From positions 155,033-219,032 of the forward strand of contig JAEZHM010000131.1 of the NCBI GenBank assembly GCA_023416585.1: a stretch of 64,000 nucleotides of DNA. The letters run 5' to 3'. Under the pieces are notes generated by a model. The model did not search any database, was not told the DNA's origin, and saw only the letters and a program-made list of their open reading frames with translations. Source of the DNA: Bacillota bacterium (GTDB lineage: Bacteria > Bacillota > Clostridia > Christensenellales > Aristaeellaceae). Position 1 is the stretch's first letter; the number at the start of each line of letters is the position of its first letter. Positions 1 to 8,095 of the stretch are shown here, one piece after another. A program made the translations under genes and the position numbers.

Positions 1-129
1 ATCCGGCAAAAGACAGACGAAATGGGAAGGATCGCCGTGGATGCGTTGTTTGATTTGATGGCGAAAGGAAAAGCCAAATCACATCAGCAGATTCTGCCCG
101 TGGAACTTATTCACAGAACGACAACATAA
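1..129 (+). CDS. LacI-family transcriptional regulator, C-terminal fragment (cut by window edge)
   Basis: The reading frame is open from the first base and ends with TAA at 127-129. The 42 visible residues include IRQKTDEMGRIAVDAL and a closing LPVELIHRTTT. This is the typical end of a LacI/GalR effector domain, whose last strand carries the LPxELIxRxST-like sequence. The DNA-binding domain lies outside the window. The gene sits 217 bp upstream of a ribose-type importer operon in the same direction, so it is probably the local regulator of that operon, acting on the palindrome near 253-268. The family call is good despite the short fragment; the effector sugar cannot be told. Confidence 0.8.
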   Translation: MRQKTDEMGRIAVDALFDLMAKGKAKSHQQILPVELIHRTTT

Positions 130-225
130 GAATCAACCGGGAATGCCGGACGTCTTTTGGCATATATAATGCAGAGGGTTCGCGACGGCATTGAACCTGG
201 TAACAACAAATACATACGTTGTATA

Positions 226-254
226 TTGACAAAGTTGTTTTGTTCCGCTATTAT
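226..254 (+). promoter_or_regulatory. Sigma-A-type promoter of the ribose-type operon
   Basis: A perfect -35 hexamer TTGACA (226-231) is followed after exactly 17 bp by TATTAT (249-254). It lies about 90 bp upstream of the first transporter gene in a non-coding gap. No other equally good pair is seen in the gap. Confidence 0.7.
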
Positions 255-268
255 GTATTCGATTACAT
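253..268. promoter_or_regulatory. Candidate LacI-family operator
   Basis: ATGTATTCGATTACAT is a 16-bp near-perfect palindrome centred on CG, with one mismatched pair. CG-centred palindromes are typical of LacI/GalR operators. It begins at the last bases of the -10 box, so a bound repressor would block transcription start. The upstream LacI gene makes a cognate pair plausible; this is an inference. Confidence 0.45.
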
Positions 269-346
269 CGTGCAAAGTGTTCAAAAGTTCCGGATGACTT
301 CTAGTAAATACCGTATCAATCGCTGGAAAGGAATCGCGGAGGTTGA

Positions 347-1828
347 ATGGATAAAGAGATTCTGAAAATAAGGGGCGTCGTCAAACGGTTTCCCGGTGTA
401 ACAGCACTTTCGGGCGTAGATTTGAACGTCTATGAAGGTGAGGTAATGGCACTGCTGGGGGAAAACGGCGCCGGCAAAAGCACACTGATGAAGGTGCTAA
501 CAGGCGTCTATCAGCGGGACGAAGGAACCATTACGTTCAAAGACAAGGACGTGGTGTATCAAAATGCGCGCCAGGCGCAGGACGACGGTTTGGCCATCAT
601 CCACCAGGAATTGAATCTTATCCCCAAGATGCGGATTTATGAGAATATCTTTTTGGGCCGGGAACTTCGAAAAAAGCCCGGTGCGCTTGATCAACGTGCC
701 ATGATCGAAAAGTCGCGGGAAATGCTCGCACTAGTGCACATCAATCTGGACCCCAGGCGCACGATTGAAACACTGTCCATTGCCCAGCAGCAGATGGTGG
801 AAATCGCAAAGGCGCTGCTGCTGGATGCCCAGGTGATCGTAATGGATGAACCGACGGACGCGCTTCCCGATGAAGAAGTAGAGAGCTTGTTTGCCATCAT
901 CCGCGAGCTGAAGCAAAAGGGAAAGGGCATCGTATACATCACCCACCGGCTTAAGGAAGTGTTTGAAATATGCGACCGCGCCACCATCTTGCGGGACGGC
1001 GCGTTTATCGGAGAGGTACCGGTTGCGCAGCTTTCCCAGGATAAACTGATCGGCATGATGGTTGGCCGCGCGCTGGATCAGCAATTCCCTTACGAGCCGG
1101 GGAAGCCGGGCGAGACAGTGCTGTCGGTGAAAGGCTTGTCCAACCACCTGATACACGACATCTCTTTTGAATTGCATCGTGGTGAGGTGTTGGGTGTAAC
1201 GGGGCTGGTAGGTGCTGGCCGAACGGAGCTGGCACAGACGCTTTATGGTGTGCACCCCTGGCATGATGGTCAGGTTATGTTGGGCGGAACGCATTTTCAT
1301 CCGCAAAAACCAAGCCAGGCCATTAGCCGCGGGCTGTATTACATGACCGAAGACCGCAAGCGCAACGGCCTGGTGATGGTATTGGACGTGCGCACCAACA
1401 TTACCCTGTCTGCCTTGAAGGCCGTCATCCGTTATGGCAAGGTGGACAGAAAAAAGGAAAAGGCCGTCTGCCAGGACTATGTTCATAAAATCAATATCAA
1501 AACGCCCTCGCTGCAGCAGCTTGTCAGAAACCTTTCCGGCGGCAACCAACAGAAGGTGGTGCTCTCCAAAGCGCTTTTGACCGAGCCCGAGGTGCTTATC
1601 CTGGATGAGCCTACACGCGGAATTGACGTCGGCGCGAAAAAGGAGATTTACCTGCTCATTAATCAACTGAAATCAAGAGGCAAGTCGATTTTGATGATCT
1701 CCTCCGAAATGCCGGAGATTTTGGGCATGAGCGACCGCATTCTGGTTTTGAACGAAGGATGCAAAAAGGGTGAACTGAGCCGCGAAGAGGCCACGCAGGA
1801 GCGGATCATGGAAATGATTTTGGCATAA
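347..1828 (+). CDS. Ribose-type sugar ABC importer, duplicated ATP-binding protein (RbsA/MglA family)
   Basis: This 493-residue protein is the energising subunit of a CUT2-class sugar importer and acts on the inner face of the membrane. It has two ABC domains. The first has an intact Walker A (GENGAGKST, residues 38-46), a signature region beginning LSIAQQQ and a Walker B followed by DEPTDAL. In the second, the P-loop is degraded to GLVGAGRTEL, while LSGGNQQK and LDEPTRGIDVG remain. This asymmetry is normal for the family. The start has a GGAGG-like site just upstream (ggaggttga). It is followed by a permease and a binding protein on the same strand. The sugar could be ribose, xylose or a related sugar and cannot be fixed from sequence. 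Confidence 0.93.
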   Translation: MDKEILKIRGVVKRFPGVTALSGVDLNVYEGEVMALLGENGAGKSTLMKVLTGVYQRDEGTITFKDKDVVYQNARQAQDDGLAIIHQELNLIPKMRIYENIFLGRELRKKPGALDQRAMIEKSREMLALVHINLDPRRTIETLSIAQQQMVEIAKALLLDAQVIVMDEPTDALPDEEVESLFAIIRELKQKGKGIVYITHRLKEVFEICDRATILRDGAFIGEVPVAQLSQDKLIGMMVGRALDQQFPYEPGKPGETVLSVKGLSNHLIHDISFELHRGEVLGVTGLVGAGRTELAQTLYGVHPWHDGQVMLGGTHFHPQKPSQAISRGLYYMTEDRKRNGLVMVLDVRTNITLSALKAVIRYGKVDRKKEKAVCQDYVHKINIKTPSLQQLVRNLSGGNQQKVVLSKALLTEPEVLILDEPTRGIDVGAKKEIYLLINQLKSRGKSILMISSEMPEILGMSDRILVLNEGCKKGELSREEATQERIMEMILA

Positions 1829-1857
1829 AGCACTTTTACAGAAAAGGGTAGTGATCC

Positions 1858-2823
1858 ATGATGTTGAAAAAAACCACGGCCATATTCACAAAACTGCGCC
1901 CACTTTTGATCCTGCTGCTGGTGACTGTGGTATTCAGCTTACTCAGCGACCGCTTCTTTACGGTGGGCAATCTGACCAACATATTTAAGCAGATTTCCGC
2001 CAACGCCATTTTGGCATCGGGTGTATATTTCGCGATATTAATGGGCGGCATCGATATCTCCGTAGGCTCTGTGCTGGGTTTTTCCGGCGCTATGGCGGCC
2101 TACCTGATGATGCATGTGGACAGCCCCTGGGCGGCGGCAATGGCGGTGGCGGCGGCCATCATCATCGGTGCGGCCGCGGGTGCAGCCAACGGATTCTTTG
2201 TGGCCAAGTGCCGCCTGCAGCCCATGATCGTAACGCTTGCCTCCCTTTCCATCTTTCGCGGCGCCACGCTGGTATTGACCAATGGCGCATCCATTTCCAT
2301 CAACAAAACGGCCGGCGCAAACGCGTTCAAGCTGCTGGGGCAAGGCGCGGTTTTCAACGATTTTCTTCCTGTTCCCATCATCATCATGGCTGTCATCTAT
2401 GCCATCGTGTACTACATCCTGAATAAAACGGCTTATGGCCGCCACATCTACGCCATTGGCGGAAACGAGGACGCGGCCTACCTCTCAGGCATCAGCGTGG
2501 TCAAAACGAAGATCCTGGGGTTCATGGCCAGCGGCTTGATGGCGGGCGTGGCGGGCATCATCGTCACCGCGCGGGTTGCGGCCGCCCAGCCCTTGGCCGG
2601 CCAGGGGTATGAAATGGACGCCATCGCGGCTGTGGTCATCGGCGGCACTTCGCTTCGGGGCGGTGAAGGCCATGTGCTTTATACCATTATCGGTGCGGTG
2701 ATCATCGGCATGCTCAACAATATCTTAAACCTCAAGGATGTATCCAGCTACTACCAGACCATCATCAAGGGAGGCGTTATCCTGGCCGCGGTGCTGCTGG
2801 ACGCCTACTCCAAGCGCAAATAG
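1858..2823 (+). CDS. Ribose-type sugar ABC importer permease (RbsC family)
   Basis: The product is a 321-residue polytopic membrane protein of the BPD_transp_2 family, the usual length for RbsC. Family hallmarks include LMGGIDISVGSVLGFSGA near residue 62, the motif GGNEDAAYLSGISV around residue 201 and GGTSLRGGEGHV near residue 262. It follows the ATPase gene by 29 bp, with an aaaagggtagtg ribosome-binding region. It would form the translocation channel as a homodimer energised by the neighbouring ATPase and fed by the binding protein downstream. Confidence 0.93.
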   Translation: MMLKKTTAIFTKLRPLLILLLVTVVFSLLSDRFFTVGNLTNIFKQISANAILASGVYFAILMGGIDISVGSVLGFSGAMAAYLMMHVDSPWAAAMAVAAAIIIGAAAGAANGFFVAKCRLQPMIVTLASLSIFRGATLVLTNGASISINKTAGANAFKLLGQGAVFNDFLPVPIIIMAVIYAIVYYILNKTAYGRHIYAIGGNEDAAYLSGISVVKTKILGFMASGLMAGVAGIIVTARVAAAQPLAGQGYEMDAIAAVVIGGTSLRGGEGHVLYTIIGAVIIGMLNNILNLKDVSSYYQTIIKGGVILAAVLLDAYSKRK

Positions 2824-2840
2824 CATTCCGTGCGTTAGTG

Positions 2841-2863
2841 ATGCGGGGTGAGATACCCCGTAT
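2841..2863 (+). promoter_or_regulatory. Intercistronic hairpin between permease and binding-protein genes
   Basis: CGGGGT (2844-2849) pairs with ACCCCG (2855-2860) around a 5-nt loop, and TAGCAT (2821-2826) can pair with ATGCTA (2862-2867) to extend it. There is no U-run, so it is not a classical terminator. A hairpin at this place may stabilise the processed binding-protein message, as is known for other importer operons; that role is inferred. Confidence 0.4.
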
Positions 2864-2895
2864 GCTAAATAAATAATCTACTAGGAGGAATACCC

Positions 2896-3792
2896 ATGAA
2901 AAGAATCCTCGCTCTCGTCCTGGTTGCCATGATGGCGCTGGCGTTTACGCCTGCTATGGCAGAAAAGACCACCACCATCGGCATGATGCTGTCCGACACC
3001 GCCAACCAGTTCTTCGTCACCATGTACGAAGCCGCCCAACAAAAGGCTGCCGAGCTGGGCGTGGAACTCATCGTTCTGGACGCTGCCAATGATGCCGCCA
3101 AAGACGTAAGCAACATGGAAGACCTGCTCTCCCGCGGCGTGGATGCCATCCTGTACAATCCCGTAGACAGCGATGCGGCTCCCGCAGTTGTCGAACTGGC
3201 TAACAAGGCCAACGTGCCCGTGATCACCATTGACCGTTCCTCCAATGGCGGCGAAGTCGTCAGCCATATCGCTTCCGATAACGTGTACGGCGGCAAGATT
3301 GCCGGCGAATACATTGTTTCTTTGCTGCCGGATGGCGGCGAGATCGCTGAAATCCAGGGCCAGGCCGGCGCTTCCGCCGCCAAGGACCGTGGCGACGGCT
3401 TCCACCAGGCGGTGGACACCATTGCAAACATCAAGGTCGTCAGCAGCCAGATTGGCAACTGGGACCGCACCCAAGCCCTGTCCATCATGGAAAACGTGAT
3501 GCAGGCCAACCCCAATGTGAAGGCCGTTTTCTGCCACAATGACGTGATGGCCCTGGGCGTTGTGGAAGCCTGCCAGCAGGCCGGCCGCAGCGACATCATC
3601 ATCGTTGGTTTCGATGCCGACAAAGACGCTATTGCCGCCATCCAGGAAGGCACCATGATGGCTACCGTGCAGCAGTTGCCCGACCAGATGGGTATCATCG
3701 GCGTCCAGACCGCTGTGGATTACCTGGCCGGCAAGACCGTGGAGCCCAAGATCGGCGTGCAGGTTGCCCTGATCACCAAGACCGCGGAGTAA
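2896..3792 (+). CDS. Ribose-type sugar-binding protein (RbsB/periplasmic-binding-protein type 1)
   Basis: The 298-residue product begins with a Sec signal peptide (MKRILALVLVAMMALAFTPAMA, probably cut after AMA). The mature part starts with TTTIGMMLSDTANQFFVTMYE, the first strand of the peripl_BP_4 fold. It contains DRSSNGGEVVSHIASDN and a hinge-proximal HNDVMALG. There is no lipobox cysteine, which is unusual for a Gram-positive binding protein; it may be retained by the cell wall or the permease. The start is preceded by AGGAGGAA. It closes the three-gene operon and is followed by a strong terminator. The sugar specificity is not known. Confidence 0.92.
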   Translation: MKRILALVLVAMMALAFTPAMAEKTTTIGMMLSDTANQFFVTMYEAAQQKAAELGVELIVLDAANDAAKDVSNMEDLLSRGVDAILYNPVDSDAAPAVVELANKANVPVITIDRSSNGGEVVSHIASDNVYGGKIAGEYIVSLLPDGGEIAEIQGQAGASAAKDRGDGFHQAVDTIANIKVVSSQIGNWDRTQALSIMENVMQANPNVKAVFCHNDVMALGVVEACQQAGRSDIIIVGFDADKDAIAAIQEGTMMATVQQLPDQMGIIGVQTAVDYLAGKTVEPKIGVQVALITKTAE

Positions 3793-3817
3793 TCTTGCTT
3801 TCCCAAATGATGCTTGT

Positions 3818-3846
3818 GCCGCCGGCTTTAGCCGGCGGCCTTTTTT
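3818..3846 (+). terminator. Rho-independent terminator of the ribose-type operon
   Basis: A perfect 9-bp GC stem, GCCGCCGGC (3818-3826) with GCCGGCGGC (3831-3839), is followed by T6 at 3841-3846. It lies 26 bp after the binding-protein stop codon. Confidence 0.9.
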
Positions 3847-3990
3847 GATTTGCATCACACTTTCCTATGGCGCCGCATATTCTCATAATGGGCATGAATC
3901 TATCTCATATGCGCCTTCGGACGCTTTAAGCGATAAGGTTTATGGAACCATAATGCAATGTATAGGTTCAACATAAAGGAGCGCGTTGAT

Positions 3991-4773
3991 ATGGATATGG
4001 AACATGAAAGCAGAAATAGCTTCATCGTCGAATCGGAAGAAATGGAAGAGCGCCGCCGCGGCCGCCATTGCCGTCGCGGCCATCACATTCTGTTTGATGA
4101 ACCATGCGAAGACCCCAGGATTCTGATGTACATCGATGACGACCGTTGTACGCGTAGACGTGAAGAAAGGGAAGAAAGGGAGGAAGGAGAGGAAAGGGAA
4201 GAACATTGCAGAGAAGAGTCTGACAGGCATCATATGGAAGATAATTTGAGGCGGAAGGAAGCCGAAAATGTGTCTCCTGTACACGGCTGGCAGCAGGAAA
4301 ACACTGAGAGCGCGGCTCAATACCAGAACTGGACACCGGGAAATACACAAAATGCAGCTTCATATCAAGGCTGGCAGCAAGGAAACGTGGAGAACTCGGC
4401 CCACAATCAGGGTCAAATGGTTGGAGCCTCCGGCCAGGTTCGTTCGGGGACGCAGCTCCATGTGCATGAGGTGCAAGGAACCGTGGAAATCGCCGAACCG
4501 CAGACGGAGCCCCACAATCACCGCTTTGCCACGGTATCGGGGGAGGCAAGGCCCCTTGGAAATAACGATCACTACCATGATATAAGATTCCGCACGGATA
4601 ATTATGAGGATCACTATCATGAGGGGTGGGGCAGAACGGGCGGCTCCATTCAAACGGGAGACAGGCATGTTCACTTCCTGGAATCCATGACAACGCAAAA
4701 TGATGGCCACATGCATAAGTACAGGATGGCAACCATGATGGATAACCCCATCGGAGACTTATGCTCAAAATAA
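3991..4773 (+). CDS. YmaF-like histidine-rich protein with charged and W/Q/N-repeat N-terminal region
   Basis: The start at 3991 is chosen because AAAGGAG (3975-3981) lies 9 bp upstream; an in-frame ATG at 3958 has no such site. The 260-residue product has three parts. Residues 1-85 are extremely charged, with Arg/His-rich and Glu/Arg-rich runs. Residues 100-141 hold three 14-residue repeats beginning with W100, W114 and W128 (W-Q-Q-x-N type). The C-terminal third matches the YmaF family, with HVHEVQGTVEIAE, EPHNHRFATVSGEA, a DHYHE segment and a final NDGHMHKYRMAT. The many HxH and HNH pairs suggest metal binding, but the role of YmaF proteins is unknown. It is a single-gene unit with its own terminator. 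Ordinary YmaF proteins lack such a long N-terminal part. Confidence 0.75.
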   Translation: MDMEHESRNSFIVESEEMEERRRGRHCRRGHHILFDEPCEDPRILMYIDDDRCTRRREEREEREEGEEREEHCREESDRHHMEDNLRRKEAENVSPVHGWQQENTESAAQYQNWTPGNTQNAASYQGWQQGNVENSAHNQGQMVGASGQVRSGTQLHVHEVQGTVEIAEPQTEPHNHRFATVSGEARPLGNNDHYHDIRFRTDNYEDHYHEGWGRTGGSIQTGDRHVHFLESMTTQNDGHMHKYRMATMMDNPIGDLCSK

Positions 4774-4792
4774 TAAAGTCAATCTATATTCA

Positions 4793-4827
4793 GGGAGCGT
4801 CCTTATACAGAACGCTCCCTTCTTTTT
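4793..4827 (+). terminator. Rho-independent terminator after the YmaF-like gene
   Basis: GGGAGCGT (4793-4800) pairs with ACGCTCCC (4812-4819) and is followed by TTCTTTTTG. It begins 19 bp after the stop codon. Confidence 0.85.
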
Positions 4828-4917
4828 GCTTTAAAACCCGCGCTTCGCAGAAAATGCGCATTTTGCATTGTTTTACGAGCCTTTTTGGTTATGATGAAGG
4901 AGAAAGGGGGCATTTCA

Positions 4918-5595
4918 ATGAAATACAAATGGCTGGTTCTGCTTTCCCTTCCCTTTTTGCTGTCCGGTTGCGCCGGTAACGCGAGCACTCAACAGCCAAG
5001 GAGCGCGGCAGAAGGCGTATCCTCGGCTACGCAGCGTCGGTACAGGGAAAATGAGGTTACGGAGTACCAGGGTATAAGGCTGGATCCTGCCGTCGGCCCC
5101 CGGGATAATTCCATCAAAGGTATCCAGCAGGTAGATGTGAACGGCTATACCGTTACCGTAGATGGGCTTACAAATGCTTCTGCAACCTTTTCTTACGATG
5201 AGGTGAAGGCACTGCCCGTCCAGGAAAGGCTGATCACGCTGCATTGCGTGGAAGGCTGGTCGGCTACCGTCCTTTGGAAGGGTGCTCTATTGAACGATTT
5301 GATAGGCAAAGCGGGCGCAAAGCCCGAGGCGGTCACGGTGATTTTTGGCGGGGTGGACGGATACACCACATCGCTGCCGCTTAAGACTGTTCAGGATAAG
5401 CAATTGATCCTGGCTTATGGCGCCAACGGGCTGGACCTTCCGCCTCAGATGGGTTACCCTTTTATCGTGGTGGCGGAGGACAAGCTGGGCTATAAATGGG
5501 CACGGTGGGTAAACCGCATCACCTTATCCGACGATCCCAACTACAAAGGATACTGGGAGCAGCGAGGCTACAGCAACGAGGCGGATGTAAAGTAA
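4918..5595 (+). CDS. Lipoprotein with a molybdopterin-oxidoreductase (sulfite-oxidase-type) fold
   Basis: The start at 4918 is placed after AGAAAGGGGG and gives a clean lipoprotein signal, MKYKWLVLLSLPFLLSGC, with the lipid-bearing Cys at residue 18. The mature 207 residues contain HCVEGWSATVLWKGALLNDL, the core of the Oxidored_molyb domain, in which the Cys of C-V-x-x-W-S is the molybdenum thiolate ligand in sulfite-oxidase and YedY enzymes. LPPQMGYPFIVVAEDKLGYK and KWARWVNRITL are also characteristic. The signal has no twin arginine although cofactor-loaded members normally use Tat, so the protein might be assembled outside or not bind the cofactor. The substrate is unknown. It is followed 34 bp later by the PanE-like gene. 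Confidence 0.82.
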   Translation: MKYKWLVLLSLPFLLSGCAGNASTQQPRSAAEGVSSATQRRYRENEVTEYQGIRLDPAVGPRDNSIKGIQQVDVNGYTVTVDGLTNASATFSYDEVKALPVQERLITLHCVEGWSATVLWKGALLNDLIGKAGAKPEAVTVIFGGVDGYTTSLPLKTVQDKQLILAYGANGLDLPPQMGYPFIVVAEDKLGYKWARWVNRITLSDDPNYKGYWEQRGYSNEADVK

Positions 5596-5629
5596 ATACA
5601 GCTTACAAAAGAACAGGACGGTTGAATAT

Positions 5630-6550
5630 ATGCACGAAATAAAAACCGTGGCGGTCATTGGCCTGGGAGCGCTTGGGACGATGTTTGGGAACCATTTGTC
5701 CAAGCGGATGGGAAAAGAAGAACTTCGCATGATTGCCGACCAGGACAGGATTGTGAGGTATCAGCGGGAGAAGGTGTACTCAAACGGGGAAGAATGCAGC
5801 TTTCATTTTGTTACCCCGGATGAAAAAACAACACCGGCCGATCTTATTCTCGTTGCGGTGAAGTATCTGCAGCTGAATGATGCCTTGCAAGCCATAAAAA
5901 ACCAGGTAGGGCCCAAAACACTGATCCTGTCGCTGTTAAACGGTATCACCAGCGAAGGGATTATAGCCGAAGCTTACGGAATGGACAAGGTGGTTTACTG
6001 TGTTGCCCAGGGCATGGATGCGGTGAAGGTTGGAAACCGTCTCACCTATAAAAACATGGGCAGATTGTGCTTCGGGCCGCCTGACGGGGGACCCCTTCCT
6101 GAAAAGGCGCAAAGGGTGCAAAGCTTCTTTGCGCGCGTGGATTTTCCTTATGAAGTGGATGAGCACATGGAAAAGCGCATGTGGGGAAAATTCATGATGA
6201 ACGTGGGCGTCAACCAGACGGTGGCGGTATTCGGCCCATGTTATGGCGATATCCAGCAGGAAGGCATGCAGAGGGATACCATGATCGCCGCCATGCGGGA
6301 AGTCATTGCCTTATCGGAGTTGGAAGGAGTAATCCTGACTGAAGCGGATTTGCAGTACTGGCTGCGGCTGCTTAACACGCTGGACCCCAATGGAAAGCCT
6401 TCCATGCGCCAGGATGTGGAAGCCAAACGCTTCAGCGAAGTGGCTCTGTTTGCCGGAACCGTTCTCTATCTGGCAAAGAAGCACGGCCTTAAAGTACCTG
6501 TCAACCAAATGCTTTACGACAATATCCTGGCTATTGAATCGCGGTATTAG
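5630..6550 (+). CDS. Ketopantoate reductase family NADP-dependent oxidoreductase (PanE/ApbA-like)
   Basis: The 306-residue product starts with a Rossmann fold (VAVIGLGALGTMFG, residues 9-22). The C-terminal helical domain carries the MWGKFMMNVGVNQTVAV block, where Lys and Asn correspond to the catalytic Lys and substrate-binding Asn of 2-dehydropantoate 2-reductases. The length fits the family (about 300). True PanE reduces ketopantoate to pantoate for coenzyme A synthesis. There is no other pantothenate gene nearby, so a paralogue acting on another 2-keto acid is equally possible. It begins 34 bp after the lipoprotein gene and may be cotranscribed with it. Confidence 0.82.
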   Translation: MHEIKTVAVIGLGALGTMFGNHLSKRMGKEELRMIADQDRIVRYQREKVYSNGEECSFHFVTPDEKTTPADLILVAVKYLQLNDALQAIKNQVGPKTLILSLLNGITSEGIIAEAYGMDKVVYCVAQGMDAVKVGNRLTYKNMGRLCFGPPDGGPLPEKAQRVQSFFARVDFPYEVDEHMEKRMWGKFMMNVGVNQTVAVFGPCYGDIQQEGMQRDTMIAAMREVIALSELEGVILTEADLQYWLRLLNTLDPNGKPSMRQDVEAKRFSEVALFAGTVLYLAKKHGLKVPVNQMLYDNILAIESRY

Positions 6551-6886
6551 AAACAACAAAAACGGTATCTTTCGGATGTCCACACATGCCGGGGCATATG
6601 TCCGGCAATAATAACATTGACTCAAAAAGTCGCTCGCCATTTGATGCGTATCACGCTTCATGGCGATGCGATATTTTATTTGCAGCGGGTGACTGGCGGG
6701 ATCTCGTGCTTTTCACGTGCCTGCCGGCTTGTTCCGGAAATGGATAGGCAGCGAAGGGCAAACGGCAAGACGTCAAAAGAAGGCACTGCGGTTTAAGCTT
6801 TTACCTCATTGCCTGTTCCGGAATTAAGGGGAGCGGCGGTACATTCCGCTAAGGAGAATCATCCCATATCGCAAGGAGGAACCTTC
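6551..6886. other. Non-coding gap upstream of the mgl operon
   Basis: No convincing gene is seen in these 336 bp. A short hairpin TGCCGG (6587-6592) / CCGGCA (6602-6607) lies 37 bp after the preceding stop. An inverted repeat TCGCCAT (6634-6640) / ATGGCGA (6660-6666) could be a regulator site for the mgl genes. No strong -35/-10 pair was found. Confidence 0.4.
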
Positions 6887-7999
6887 ATGAAGAGACTGGT
6901 ATTGCTGGTGATGGTATTCATCATGGGTCTTTCCACTGTATCCTGCGCCGCCAGTGTAGACCCCACCAAACCGGGCCCCGTGGTCAGCGTAGGACCCTTG
7001 GCCAGCGCGGCGCCTACGGCCGGCCCGCAAGCCAAGAAGGATATTGACATGCGCGCTCTGATTTGGAAGTATGACGACACATATGGCTCCACCGTCCGTG
7101 CCGCTATGGATAAATGGGCGTCTGCATACTCCCACGAACTGGGCATCAATATCAAGCTGACCATGTACGACGCGGCTGACGATATGGCCAAGCAGATCGA
7201 GCAAGCTACCATTATCGCTGGCGAAAAGCCCGATATCGTCATTATCAACCTGGCTGAGGTCGCCAATGGCAAGGTCCTGGTGGACATGTTTAAAACTGCC
7301 GGCATCCCCTTCCTGTTCTATAACAAGCAACCAGCAGAAGAGACAGTGCAGTCCGTTCTTATTGACACCGGCACAATCTTCATTGGCACCCTGGCCCGTC
7401 AAGCCGGCGACATGCAGGGCGAAATCCTGGCCGATCTGTACAAGGCCAATCCCGCCATCGACAGGAACGGCGACGGTACGCTGCAATACGTTATGCTCAA
7501 GGGCGAAGCCAACAACAACGAAGCCATTGCCCGCACCCAGTATTCCGTTGAAACGGCTAAAGCCAGTGGTTTAAAGCTGGAGCAGCTGGGCCAAACCCTC
7601 GTTTGTGACTGGGACCAGGCGAAGGCGCAGGAAGCCATAACCGCTACTTGGGCATCCTTTGGCGATAAGATCGAAGTCATCTTCGCCAATAATGATATGA
7701 TGGCCCTTGGCGCTGTTGCCGCGCTGAACAGCGTTGGCTTTAATACCGGCGTAGCCGGTGAACCCTCCGTTGTGGTCATCGGCGTTGATGCCGTCGACTC
7801 GGCGCTGGAATCCATTAAGAAAGGCGGCATGACCGCTACCGTTAAGCAGGATGGCGACGCCATGGGCAAGGCCAACATCCGCATAGCCGTCAATGGCGCA
7901 CAGGGCAAGGAATGGCTGGACGGCACCGACTACAAGTACACCGATGACAAATTCAAGTGCATCCGTATTCCCTACGCAAAAATTACCGAAGTCAAATAA
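6887..7999 (+). CDS. mglB: Galactose/glucose-binding lipoprotein (MglB-like)
   Basis: The start at 6887 follows AAGGAGG (6873-6879) and gives a lipoprotein signal MKRLVLLVMVFIMGLSTVSC with Cys20. A low-complexity Pro/Gly/Ala linker precedes the peripl_BP fold. The sequence DRNGDGTLQY matches the calcium-binding loop of the E. coli galactose-binding protein (DxNxDGxxQ), and ANNDMMALGAV plus VVIGVDAVDSALESIKKGGM match its hinge and C-lobe. These favour glucose/galactose or methyl-galactoside over ribose. At 370 residues it is slightly longer than MglB because of the linker. It leads an operon with ATPase and permease genes downstream; a hairpin separates it from them. Confidence 0.88.
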   Translation: MKRLVLLVMVFIMGLSTVSCAASVDPTKPGPVVSVGPLASAAPTAGPQAKKDIDMRALIWKYDDTYGSTVRAAMDKWASAYSHELGINIKLTMYDAADDMAKQIEQATIIAGEKPDIVIINLAEVANGKVLVDMFKTAGIPFLFYNKQPAEETVQSVLIDTGTIFIGTLARQAGDMQGEILADLYKANPAIDRNGDGTLQYVMLKGEANNNEAIARTQYSVETAKASGLKLEQLGQTLVCDWDQAKAQEAITATWASFGDKIEVIFANNDMMALGAVAALNSVGFNTGVAGEPSVVVIGVDAVDSALESIKKGGMTATVKQDGDAMGKANIRIAVNGAQGKEWLDGTDYKYTDDKFKCIRIPYAKITEVK

Positions 8000-8030
8000 C
8001 CCGGTACTCTTTTGGCGCTTTACAAGGCAC

Positions 8031-8069
8031 GGGAAGAGGTGTGAATCTACATCGCGCCTCTTCCCTTTT
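8031..8069 (+). terminator. Intercistronic terminator/attenuator between mglB and mglA
   Basis: GGGAAGAGGT (8031-8040) pairs with GCCTCTTCCC (8056-8065) over 10 bp with one G-T pair, followed by TTTTC. It lies 31 bp after the binding-protein stop. Partial termination here would give more binding protein than transporter, a usual arrangement that is inferred here. Confidence 0.65.
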
Positions 8070-8095
8070 CATAGTGATAAAGAGCGGTGATTTTC

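Noticed and set aside
731..1666. Long antisense frame opposite the ribose-type ATPase gene
   Set aside because: Shadow of a well-supported gene; its translation matches nothing and has no start signal. The same holds for 2881-3858 and 32829-33980.
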